Positions 33,636-41,900 of a stretch of DNA of 55,722 nucleotides are shown here, piece after piece. Under the pieces are notes generated by a model. It searched no databases, was not told where the DNA came from, and saw only the letters and a program-made list of their open reading frames with translations. Location: positions 1-55,722 of the forward strand of contig CAYWIM010000018.1 in NCBI GenBank assembly GCA_964458325.1, in the 5' to 3' direction. Origin of the DNA: JAGMXM01 sp964458325 (GTDB lineage Bacteria; Verrucomicrobiota; Verrucomicrobiia; Limisphaerales; UBA1319). The position numbers and the translations under genes were made by a program. Within the stretch, counting starts at the first letter, position 1. The number at the start of each line of letters is the position of its first letter.

Positions 33636-33969
33636 GGCACACGTGCGGTTCAGTCATCGTCCCACGTCGAACGGGGCAAGAGCAGCCCCTGTGCCAGGCA
33701 GCGCAACGGAATCGAGTATTATTGGAAGGAATTGGGCTGGAACAGGATGCTTTGATGAGATTTCAGCATCGGATCGGTTGAATGGCATCCAGCCAGGTGG
33801 CTTTTTTTAGCCAGTTGGTCAAAACGCGTCAGACATCCCCCGGCGGGCGTCAAGAGGTTCAACGATCGGGCGGCGTATGCTGGAGGCTATTGTGAGCGGC
33901 CGGTGCCATTGACCATTGGCATGCCCGCGATCTTGGCCTGCGAGGTTCAGGCCAAAGGCTAACAAAGCT
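33636..33969. other. intergenic region between glnB and the RfaE2-type gene
   Basis: 334 nt without a credible gene. It holds the sigma-54 element (33681-33696). A small AGCC-AGGT-GGCT hairpin followed by seven Ts (33791-33808) could end plus-strand transcription, though no plus-strand gene ends nearby. An imperfect repeat of 'GGCC..AGG' bases lies near 33940. An enhancer-binding site for an NtrC-type activator would be expected upstream of the promoter, but none is recognisable by eye. Confidence 0.6.
33681..33696 (-). promoter_or_regulatory. sigma-54 promoter of glnB-amtB-glnA
   Basis: On the minus strand TGGCACA-GGGG-CTGCT matches the sigma-54 consensus (TGGCACG-N4-TTGCW) at all but two positions. 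It keeps the invariant GG at -24 and GC at -12 with correct spacing. A start near 33670 would give a leader of about 35 nt before glnB. Sigma-54 control of glnK-amtB is well established elsewhere, which adds contextual support. Confidence 0.7.
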
Positions 33970-34464
33970 TCAAGGCCGACGGCCGGCCAATCGCTCGACG
34001 AGGGCGGTGGTCGACCGGCCGGGGGTCAACGGGAGGATCACGATCCGTCCGCCTGCGGCTTCGACCGCGAGTCGCTCGTCAGCGTTGAGGGTCTCGGGCG
34101 TGTAATCGCCGCCTTTGACATAGAAATCGGGTTGAGCCAGCGACAAGAACCGCACAGCGGTCGGCTCTGGGAAGATGCAAACCGCATCGACGCATCCGAG
34201 CGCGGCCAGGACCAGGGCGCGGTCGGATTCGGGGTTGACGGGGCGGGACGGTCCTTTGAGTGCGCGAACGGAGGCGTCGCTGTTGAGTCCGACCAGCAGG
34301 GCGTCGCCGAGGTTGCGGGCGGATTCGAGGTATTGGACGTGGCCGGCATGGAGGATATCGAAGCATCCGTTGGTGACGACGAGCCGCGGATGGCCTTGGC
34401 GTTGCCGGGCCCGCCATGTGGGGAGGTCGTCCAGATTCAGGATTTTACCGGCGGCGCGATGCAT
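33970..34464 (-). CDS. RfaE2/HldE-C-type adenylyltransferase
   Basis: 164 aa, a stand-alone cytidylyltransferase-fold enzyme. 'VVTNGCFDILHAGHVQYLESAR' (split: 'TNGCFDILHAGH', His39 and His42) is the nucleotide-binding HxGH block. 'YVKGGDYTPETL' and the closing 'GRSTTALVERL' match the ISTTxII-type motif. Family members add AMP to D-glycero-beta-D-manno-heptose 1-phosphate for ADP-heptose. The kinase half (RfaE1) is not in this window. Only the last 164 codons of the longer open frame are conserved-looking, so the ATG at 34464 was chosen. It is divergent from the PQQ-propeller gene. Confidence 0.85.
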   Translation of the reverse strand: MHRAAGKILNLDDLPTWRARQRQGHPRLVVTNGCFDILHAGHVQYLESARNLGDALLVGLNSDASVRALKGPSRPVNPESDRALVLAALGCVDAVCIFPEPTAVRFLSLAQPDFYVKGGDYTPETLNADERLAVEAAGGRIVILPLTPGRSTTALVERLAGRRP

Positions 34465-34660
34465 GCGGGCTTGACGATGGCGGAAAATGGGGCGGAAGGC
34501 AATCCTTCCGAGGCGGGGGCGGTGGGATGTCCGGGGGGCCGGCTCGATGCGGGCGGGCCGGGCGTTGTGAAACGCTTGCGCCTGCCGGTCCGAGACGCGA
34601 CAATCCGGAGTGCTGGGCGGGTGCCGGGCGGAGGGCGAGTCGGCGGAAGGCCAGGATTTT

Positions 34661-36241
34661 ATGAACCATATGAAGCGCTGGGGGCGGAATGGATGGATGG
34701 GACTGCTGATGGGATTGGGAGCTGGGCTGGCGGTCGAGGCGGGGGACTGGCCGCAGTGGGGCGGGAACGATCCCGGGCGGAACATGCATGCGGAGGCGGC
34801 GGGTTTGCCGGACCGATTCGATCCGGGCCGGTTCAAGCCTGGCACGGACGACATCGACATGGCGACGACGCGGAACGTGAAGTGGGTGGCCAAGCTGGGA
34901 TCGCAGAGCTACGGCAATGCGACCGTGTCGGGCGGGAAAGTGTTCGTGGGGACCAACAACGAGAATCCGCGCAACCCGCGCCACGAGGGCGACCGGAGCA
35001 TCCTGCTGGCACTGGAGGAGGAGACGGGGCGGTTTCTGTGGCAGCTGGTGGTGCCGAAGCTGGCGGCGGGGCAGGTCAGCGATTGGGAGTATCTGGGACT
35101 GCTCTCCTCCCCGACGGTCGAGGGCAACCGGATCTACCTGGTCACGAGCCGCTGCGAGGTGATGTGCCTGGACACGGAGGGGATGGCCAACGGAAACGAT
35201 GGACCGTTCCGGGACGAGGGCCAATATGCCGCCGGCCCGGGAGCGTCCCGGATCGAGCCGGGCTCGACCGATGCGGACATCATCTGGGTCTACGACATGC
35301 GGGACGAGCTGGGCGTGTTTCCGCACAACGCGTCCAACTGCTCGGTCCTGATTGTGGGGGATCGGGTTTATGCGTGCACGTCCAACGGCAACGACTGGAC
35401 GATGGCGAACGTCCCGGCGCCGTTTTCGCCCAGCCTGATCGCGCTGGACAAGCGGACGGGCGAGCTGCGGGGCGAAGACGACGCGGGGATCGGGCCGCGG
35501 ATCTTTCACGGCCAGTGGAGCTCGCCGTCGGCCGGGAAGGTCGATGGGCGGTGGCTGATCTTCTTCGGGGCCGGGGACGGCTACTGCTATGCGTTCGATG
35601 CCGAGCCGGTGGCGGGGGGCGGCTCCGGCCGGCTTCGGAAGGTGTGGTGGCACGACTGCAATCCGCCGGAATACCGGATTCGAGATGGGCAGCCGGTCGT
35701 GTATCCATCGCCGGAGGGACCGAGTGAAATCAACGCCACGCCGGTTTTTTATCGGAACCGGGTGTATGTGGCGACCGGGCAGGATCCGGAGCATGGCGAG
35801 GGGGTGGGCCGGCTGGCATGCATCGATGCCACCGGGTCGGGCGATGTGACAGCCTCGGGCACGGTCTGGTCCTATCAGGGGATCCAGCGGAGCCTGTCGA
35901 CGGTGTCGATCGATCCGGCGACGGGGCTGCTGTTCGTGGCGGATTTTTCCGGCTTCGTGCACTGTCTGGACGCGGAGACGGGAGCGGTGCGCTGGCAGCA
36001 CGACATGAAGGCGCACGTGTGGGGATCGACCCTGGTGGCGGACGGCAAGGTGTATGTGGGGGATGAGGACGGGGATTTCGCGGTGCTGGACGCGAAGGGG
36101 GAGAAGGGCATGCGAAGCGAGACCAATCTGGGCGCGCCGATCTACTCGACGCCGATCGCGGCCAACGGCGTGCTCTACGTCAGCACGCAGTCTCATCTGT
36201 ATGCCATCGCCGCCGAGACCGGCGCGGGCAAGGGGCCATGA
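34661..36241 (+). CDS. secreted PQQ-type beta-propeller protein
   Basis: 526 aa. A signal peptide ('GWMGLLMGLGAGLAVEA') is followed by 'GDWPQWGGNDPGRNMHA', the classical start of PQQ-like quinoprotein propellers in planctomycetes and verrucomicrobia. Blade motifs recur as 'SGGKVFVGTNN', 'EGNRIYLVTSRCEVMCLD', 'RNRVYVATGQ', 'TGLLFVADFSGFVHCLDAETG' and 'ADGKVYVGDEDGDFAVLD'. No quinoprotein dehydrogenase active-site Cys-Cys pair was recognised, so it may be a structural or binding propeller rather than an enzyme. The ATG at 34661 (or 34670) fits the signal peptide. The feoA promoter region follows at about 60 nt. Confidence 0.8.
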   Translation: MNHMKRWGRNGWMGLLMGLGAGLAVEAGDWPQWGGNDPGRNMHAEAAGLPDRFDPGRFKPGTDDIDMATTRNVKWVAKLGSQSYGNATVSGGKVFVGTNNENPRNPRHEGDRSILLALEEETGRFLWQLVVPKLAAGQVSDWEYLGLLSSPTVEGNRIYLVTSRCEVMCLDTEGMANGNDGPFRDEGQYAAGPGASRIEPGSTDADIIWVYDMRDELGVFPHNASNCSVLIVGDRVYACTSNGNDWTMANVPAPFSPSLIALDKRTGELRGEDDAGIGPRIFHGQWSSPSAGKVDGRWLIFFGAGDGYCYAFDAEPVAGGGSGRLRKVWWHDCNPPEYRIRDGQPVVYPSPEGPSEINATPVFYRNRVYVATGQDPEHGEGVGRLACIDATGSGDVTASGTVWSYQGIQRSLSTVSIDPATGLLFVADFSGFVHCLDAETGAVRWQHDMKAHVWGSTLVADGKVYVGDEDGDFAVLDAKGEKGMRSETNLGAPIYSTPIAANGVLYVSTQSHLYAIAAETGAGKGP

Positions 36242-36298
36242 CCTTGCCGATGGATTGACTTGGGTCAACGGGGCGGGGGCGGTCTTCGGAAATCGCAC

Positions 36299-36327
36299 TT
36301 GAAACCGATTCTCAATTAACCTAGTGT
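36299..36327 (+). promoter_or_regulatory. candidate feoAB promoter overlapped by a Fur-like palindrome
   Basis: TTGAAA (36299-36304), a 17-nt spacer and TAGTGT (36322-36327) form a sigma-70-like promoter. The overlapping 17-nt TTGAAACCGATTCTCAA (36299-36315) is an imperfect 7-1-7 palindrome; its right half ATTCTCA resembles a Fur half-site, the left half less so. Position ahead of feoAB supports iron control, but the match is weak. Confidence 0.35.
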
Positions 36328-36379
36328 GGCCTCCGTGAGGCAGAAGGGGCGGAAAGCAGGCGAGGGGCCGGCGGGCTGC

Positions 36380-36637
36380 ATGCAGCCGGCGGCATGTCCG
36401 TTGAGCCAGGTCCAGGCGGGCACGTCGGTGCGGATCAAGCGATTGACGCTGCCGCCGGACGTGCTGCGGCGGCTGCGGGAGATCGGCTTTTGCGAGGAGC
36501 GGAAGATCCGCCTGTTGATGCGGCAGAACAGCGTGATCTGCGAGGTGTGCAACACGCGGTTTGGACTGAACCGCAAGCTGGCCGAGGCGATTTTGGTCGA
36601 GCCGCTGCCGGTGCCGGTGCGGGACCAGGCGGCATGA
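36380..36637 (+). CDS. feoA: FeoA-domain protein
   Basis: 85 aa from the ATG at 36380. It has an SH3-like FeoA fold: 'AGTSVRIKRLTLPPDVLRRL' (shown in parts: 'GTSVRIKRL', 'REIGFCEERKIRLL') then 'NSVICEVCNTRFGLNRKLAEAILVEP'. In-frame GTG starts at 36326 and 36335 would lengthen it by 15-18 residues of low-complexity sequence. FeoA is a small cytosolic partner needed for FeoB ferrous iron transport. The stop overlaps the feoB ATG as ATGA, showing translational coupling. The Cys residues in 'CEVC' are unusual for FeoA and could bind metal; this is only noted. Confidence 0.85.
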   Translation: MQPAACPLSQVQAGTSVRIKRLTLPPDVLRRLREIGFCEERKIRLLMRQNSVICEVCNTRFGLNRKLAEAILVEPLPVPVRDQAA

Positions 36638-38889
36638 ACGATGCCGGCAGCGCCCCAGCCATGGCGGAGGGCCGCCGCCGGGTTGCCGTGGCGCTGGCGG
36701 GGAATCCGAACACGGGCAAGACGACGGTATTCAACGCCCTGACGGGTTTGCGGGCCAAGGTGGGGAACTATCCCGGGGTGACGGTCGAGCGCAAGGAGGG
36801 GCGCTTGCGGGGGACGAGCGGGCGGACCGAGGTGACGGTGCTGGATCTGCCCGGCGCATACAGCTTGAGCCCGCGTTCGCAAGACGAGCGGATTGCGCGG
36901 GACGCGCTTCTGGGGCGGCTGGCCGGAGTGCCGGCGCCCGGGGTGGTGGTGGTGGTGGTGGACGCTTCGAATCTCCAGCGGCATCTCTATTTCGCGACCC
37001 AGGTGATCGAGCTGGGATACCCGACCGTCGTGGCGCTGAACATGATGGACGTGGCGGAGGCGCACGGGCATCGGATTGACGCCGGGCAGCTGGCGCGCGA
37101 GCTGGGGGTGGAGGTGGTGCCGCTTGTGGCCAGCGCGGGCCGGGGGATTCTGCAGCTGCGCTCGAGCATTCTGAGGCAGATCGATCAGCCCGCCATCGGC
37201 TCGTGGGCGCCGGTGTTGCTGGATCTGCCTGCCCCGTTTCGGGAGGAGACGGAACGGCTGGCAAGGGAGATGGGTCTTTCCGCGGCCGGCGAGCCGGGGC
37301 GGCGGGATATCCAGGCGTTCTGCCTGTTGATGGAAGGATCCGAGATCGATTCGGCGGCCCCAGGTGAGAAGGGAGGCGCGAGGGATGCCTTTGCGGAGGC
37401 GAGGCGGAGGCTCGAGGCTCGGGGGCTGGACTGGAGGGCGCTGCCGGTCGAGAGCCGCTACCGGCGGATCGGCGGGATCTGCGAGCGAGTGGTGACGGAG
37501 ACAAGCCCGCCGCGGGAGACTCCGAGCGACCGGATCGACCGCTGGCTGACTCATCGGTATTGGGGAATCGCGCTGTTGGCCGTCGTGCTGGGGGTCATGT
37601 TCCAGGCCCTATTCGTGTTCGCGCATTGGCCCACGGAACTGCTGGACGGGTGGGTGGGAGGGGCGGGGACCTGGCTAACGCAGCGGATGCCCGCGGGCGA
37701 TCTGCGGAGCCTTCTGGTGGACGGAGTTGTCGCTGGGGTGGGGGCGGTGGTGGTGTTCCTGCCGCAGATCTGCCTTTTGTTTCTGTTCATCGGGCTCTTG
37801 GAGGAGACGGGTTACATGGCCCGCGCCGCGTTCATCATGGACCGGTGGATGATGAAGCTGGGGCTGCACGGCCGGAGTTTTATTCCGCTGCTCGGCTCCT
37901 TCGCCTGCGCGATCCCGGGGATCATGGCGACCCGGACGATCGAGGGGTGGCGGGAAAAGCTGGCGGTGATTCTGGTGGCGCCCCTGATGAGCTGCTCGGC
38001 CCGGCTGCCGGTTTACACGCTGCTGATCGCGGCTTGTCTGCCCGAGCGGCGCTGGCTAGGCGCTGTGAGCCTTTCGGGGCTGACCTTGCTCGGGATGTAT
38101 GGATTGGGCGTGGGGGCGGCGCTGTTCATGGCATGGCTGTTTCGGCGGACGATCCTACGGGGGGATCCGCCCCTGCTGGTGATGGAGCTGCCGCCCTACA
38201 AGCGGCCGGCACTGGGGATGGTCTTGCGGCACGTCGGGGAACGGGCCGGGATGTTCCTCCGGCAGGCAGGCACCCTTATTTTGGCGTTCAACATGGTGCT
38301 GTGGTTCCTGGCGACGTATCCGCGATCGGAGGAGCGGGCGGCGCACTATGCGGCCGCCCGCGCGCAAATGCAGAAGGAACGGCCCGGCGGGGACGCGTCC
38401 GGGCCGGATGCGCCGGGGTGGAGCGATCGATGGGCGGCGCTCGAGAGACAGGAGGCGGCGGAGCGGCTGGAGCAGAGCTTTGCAGGGCGGCTGGGGCGAT
38501 GTCTGGAGCCGGTGATCGCGCCGCTGGGGATGGATTGGAAGATCGGGATCGGGATCGTATCGTCATTCGCGGCCCGCGAGCTGTTTGTGAGCACCATGTC
38601 GACGGTGTATCGGGTGGGCGCCGCCGCAGGTTCGGAGCCGGTCCGGCTGGCCGAGCATTTTCGCAACCAGCGGCAGCCGGACGGATCACCGGTCTACACC
38701 GCGCGGCGGGGATTGACGCTGATGGTGTTCTATGTGTTTGCGCTGCAATGTGCCAGCACGGTGGCCGTGGTGCGGCGGGAGACACATTCGTGGGGATGGC
38801 CGCTGTTCCAGTGGGCGTATATGGGGACGCTGGCCTGGGTTTTTGCCTGGATCACGTGGCACGGGACCCGCTGGCTGGGCTTGTCCTGA
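36634..38889 (+). CDS. feoB: FeoB ferrous iron transporter
   Basis: 751 aa. The N-terminal GTPase has G1 'GNPNTGKT' (23-30), G3 'DLPG' (71-74) and G4 'NMMD' (136-139). A helical GDI-like linker follows. The membrane part has paired Gate motifs ('FLFIGLLEETGYMARAAFIMDR' seen in parts, 'GSFACAIPGIMATRTIEGWREKL', 'SCSARLPVYTLL', 'SSFAARELFVSTMSTVYRVG'), with the conserved Cys in 'GSFACAIPG' and 'SCSARLP' lining the pore. It imports Fe2+ and fits with the SUF iron theme. The in-frame extension back to 36394 is rejected because the ATG overlaps the feoA stop. Confidence 0.96.
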   Translation: MNDAGSAPAMAEGRRRVAVALAGNPNTGKTTVFNALTGLRAKVGNYPGVTVERKEGRLRGTSGRTEVTVLDLPGAYSLSPRSQDERIARDALLGRLAGVPAPGVVVVVVDASNLQRHLYFATQVIELGYPTVVALNMMDVAEAHGHRIDAGQLARELGVEVVPLVASAGRGILQLRSSILRQIDQPAIGSWAPVLLDLPAPFREETERLAREMGLSAAGEPGRRDIQAFCLLMEGSEIDSAAPGEKGGARDAFAEARRRLEARGLDWRALPVESRYRRIGGICERVVTETSPPRETPSDRIDRWLTHRYWGIALLAVVLGVMFQALFVFAHWPTELLDGWVGGAGTWLTQRMPAGDLRSLLVDGVVAGVGAVVVFLPQICLLFLFIGLLEETGYMARAAFIMDRWMMKLGLHGRSFIPLLGSFACAIPGIMATRTIEGWREKLAVILVAPLMSCSARLPVYTLLIAACLPERRWLGAVSLSGLTLLGMYGLGVGAALFMAWLFRRTILRGDPPLLVMELPPYKRPALGMVLRHVGERAGMFLRQAGTLILAFNMVLWFLATYPRSEERAAHYAAARAQMQKERPGGDASGPDAPGWSDRWAALERQEAAERLEQSFAGRLGRCLEPVIAPLGMDWKIGIGIVSSFAARELFVSTMSTVYRVGAAAGSEPVRLAEHFRNQRQPDGSPVYTARRGLTLMVFYVFALQCASTVAVVRRETHSWGWPLFQWAYMGTLAWVFAWITWHGTRWLGLS

Positions 38890-38980
38890 TTGGATTTTGG
38901 GATGGACAAAAGGGGGTTGATCGGGTCTTTTCAAGACTTTACGCAGATGCGGATCGTTAAGGATCAATGAGAGCAATCCG

Positions 38981-41900
38981 ATGAGCAACGAGAAGTCCAA
39001 GCTCACACAGAGCCGAGGGTTGGCGGAGCCAGTTGGGCGAGGGACTGGGCGTTCGGGGGGGGATGGGCCGAGCGTCTCGGGGCCCGTCGCAGTGCCGCCC
39101 TTCTTCCGGCCGATCGACTGGCTGACCATGGCCATCACGACGGCGGTGGTCTTTCTCGGGTATTGTCTGACGCTGGCGCCGGATCTGACCTTGCAGGATG
39201 CCGGCGAGCTGGCGGTGGGATCCTATTACGCGGGCGTGCCGCACCCGCCCGGCTATCCGGTGTGGACGATCCTGACCTGGCTGTTCACGGTGCTGCTGCC
39301 GTTTTCGAACATCTGCTGGCGGGTGGCGGTTTCATCGGCGGCGTTTGGGGCTCTGTCTGCGGGGCTGGTGGCGCTGATGGTGTCGCGAGGCGGCAGCATG
39401 ATCATGGAGGGGATCGAGGCGCTGCAGCGGATCCCGCGGCGGCAGGAGAACGCGATCTGCCTGGTGAGCGGATTTGTGGGGGGCAACCTGCTGGCGTTCA
39501 ACGGATTTTTCTGGAGCCAGTGCGTGATTGTGGAGGTGTATCCGCTGAGCGTGCTGTCGCTGATGGGGGTTCTGGTATGTCTGATGCGGTGGCTGTATGC
39601 GCCGCACCAGAAGCGGTATTTGTATTGGGGGGCGTTTCTGTTTGGCATCTGTTTCACGAATCACCAGACCCTGATCGTGGCGGCGATGGGGATCGAGGTG
39701 CTCATCCTGGCGGTCGAACCGCGCTACGGGCGGGACCTGTTTTGCGTCAACGCGCTCGTGTATGTCCTGGGATTGTGGGCGAAGAAGAAAGGATGGATGA
39801 CCTCGTTCGACACCAACGCGATGCTGTTCGCCATCTTCAACGTCATCGGGGTGGCGTCGGCGGTGATCGCGGTGGTGACGACGGTGGCGACGCGCAAGAC
39901 CCTGGAGGGCTGGCGTGCGGTGTTGCGGGACCTGCTGCTGTGCGGCGCGGGTGTCTATGTGGTGGCGCTGTTCATGATGGCCTCGACCGTGATCCCGCGA
40001 CTGGAGGTCAAGTCCAACTATTATGCGCTGCTGCACGGGGCGGGAATCGCCTGTATTGCAGGCGCCATCTGGCTGGCGCGCAAGACGCTGCGGCCGGTCT
40101 CGGTGGGGATGCGGCGAGGTCTGTCCGTGGCGATCGGCTTGAGCGCGCTTTACCTGCTGCTGCTGCTGCTGACCGCCAGCGGGATCGAGCGCGAGGCGGC
40201 CGGCCAGTGGCTCAACCGGGGGAACGGCGGTTTCGTGTTTGCGCACCTGCTGGGGTTTGGCTCCCTGGCGGTGCTGATCGGGTTTGGGGTGCGGACGACC
40301 GGCTTGGCCTCGGAGATCAAGCTGCCGGCGATCATCGGAGCGATGTGGCTGTTGGGATCGAGCTTTTACTTTTTCATGCCCATCGCGTCGATGACCAATC
40401 CGCCGATGAACTGGGGGTATCCGCGGACGGTGGACGGCTTCGTGCACGCGCTGACGCGCGGGCAGTATGAGCGGACGAATCCGACCAACGATCCGGTCCG
40501 GTTTTTCGAGCAGCTCCGGATGTATTTCGAGGGGGCCAAGGAGGAGTTCAACCTGGTGTATCTGCTGATCGCGCTGGTGCCGCTGGTCTATTATTTCTTC
40601 CGTCGGATGGAGCGGATCGAGAAGGTGGGGCTGCTGTGGGTGAGCGGCATTTATGCGGGCGTGGTGCTGATCTCGATGCTGGTGAAGGGGTATGGATTGG
40701 CCTCCCTGTCCCTGACCACGCACATCGGGGTGGCGTGCGGGTACGTGCTGGTGCTGCTGCTGGCCATCCCGTTTTTCTACTTCTGCCATCCGCCCCATCG
40801 GGAGAAGGCATGGCTGGCGGGGCTGGTAAGCATCTACCTGTTTTTCGCCGTGCTGCTGTTGATTCTGCTGAATCCCAACACCGACAAGCAGAGCCGGGAT
40901 CTGACCAAGGTATTTTTCACCGCGTCCTACGTGATGATCGCGATGTGGGTGGGATATGGGCTGGTGATGATTGGGGGGTATCTGGTTGCGGCCTACGAGC
41001 GGTATCGGTCGTTTGCGCTGTATGGGGCGGCGGTGGCGGCGGGCCTGGCCCTGTACTCGCTGGCGGACACCATGGCGCAGGTGTCGAATCCCATGAAGTT
41101 CTACACCGCGGTGTTCGGGCTGGCGCTGTCGCTGGGGGCGGTGGCCATGCTGTTTGTATCGCGGCAGAAGGTGCACTGGAGGGGGATGCTGGCGCTGTTC
41201 GCCCTGATGCCGGTCTACACGGTGCTGTCGCACTGGTGGGACAACGACCAGCGCGGGCACATGTTCGGCTTCTGGTTTGGGCATGACATGTTCACGCCGA
41301 CGATCGCGGGGGCGGACGGCAAGCCGCTCTATCCGGAGATGGCCCGCGACGCCATCCTGTTCGGCGGGACCGATCCCGGCCGGTTTTGTCCGACCTACAT
41401 GATTTTCTGCGAGAGCTTCATCCCGCCGTCCAAGCGCGCGGACCCGGCGTTTGACCGCCGGGACGTCTACATCATCACCCAGAACGCGCTAGCGGACGGC
41501 ACGTACCTGAACTACATCCGGGCGCATTACAACCGCAGCACGCAGATCGATCCGCCTTTCTTCCAGGAGCTGTTCCGGAGCAAGCGGGATTTCGAGCGGA
41601 ACACGACGAATTTTCTGGCGCGGGCGATGGTGCCGATGGACCGCATTTTCCTGGATCTAGGGAGCCGGGTTGAGGCGCGCCGCCGGGCCGAGGGGGTCTA
41701 TCCGCCCAAGGAGATCCACACGCCCAATCTGGAGGAATCGCGGATATGTTTCGAGAGCTACGTCGAGGACGCGCGGAAGCGGCTGGAGAGCGGCCAGCTC
41801 GAGCCGGGCGAAGACGTGCGCATGGTGGGGGACCGCGTCCAGGTGTCGGGCCAGGTGTCGGTCATGCAAATCAACGGGCTGCTGACGAAGGTGATCTTCG

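Noticed and set aside
34464..34893. 143-codon upstream extension of the RfaE2-type gene
   Set aside because: The added part is low-complexity Arg/Pro/Ser sequence overlapping the divergent PQQ-propeller gene; the conserved domain begins at the ATG at 34464.
36394..36633. 80-codon N-terminal extension of feoB
   Set aside because: It overlaps feoA in another frame, and the ATG at 36634 overlaps the feoA stop exactly as expected.
39332..41284. 650-codon minus-strand open frame opposite the DUF2723 gene
   Set aside because: The His/Gln/Arg-rich reading is a reverse-strand shadow of hydrophobic codons; the plus strand has clear membrane helices.
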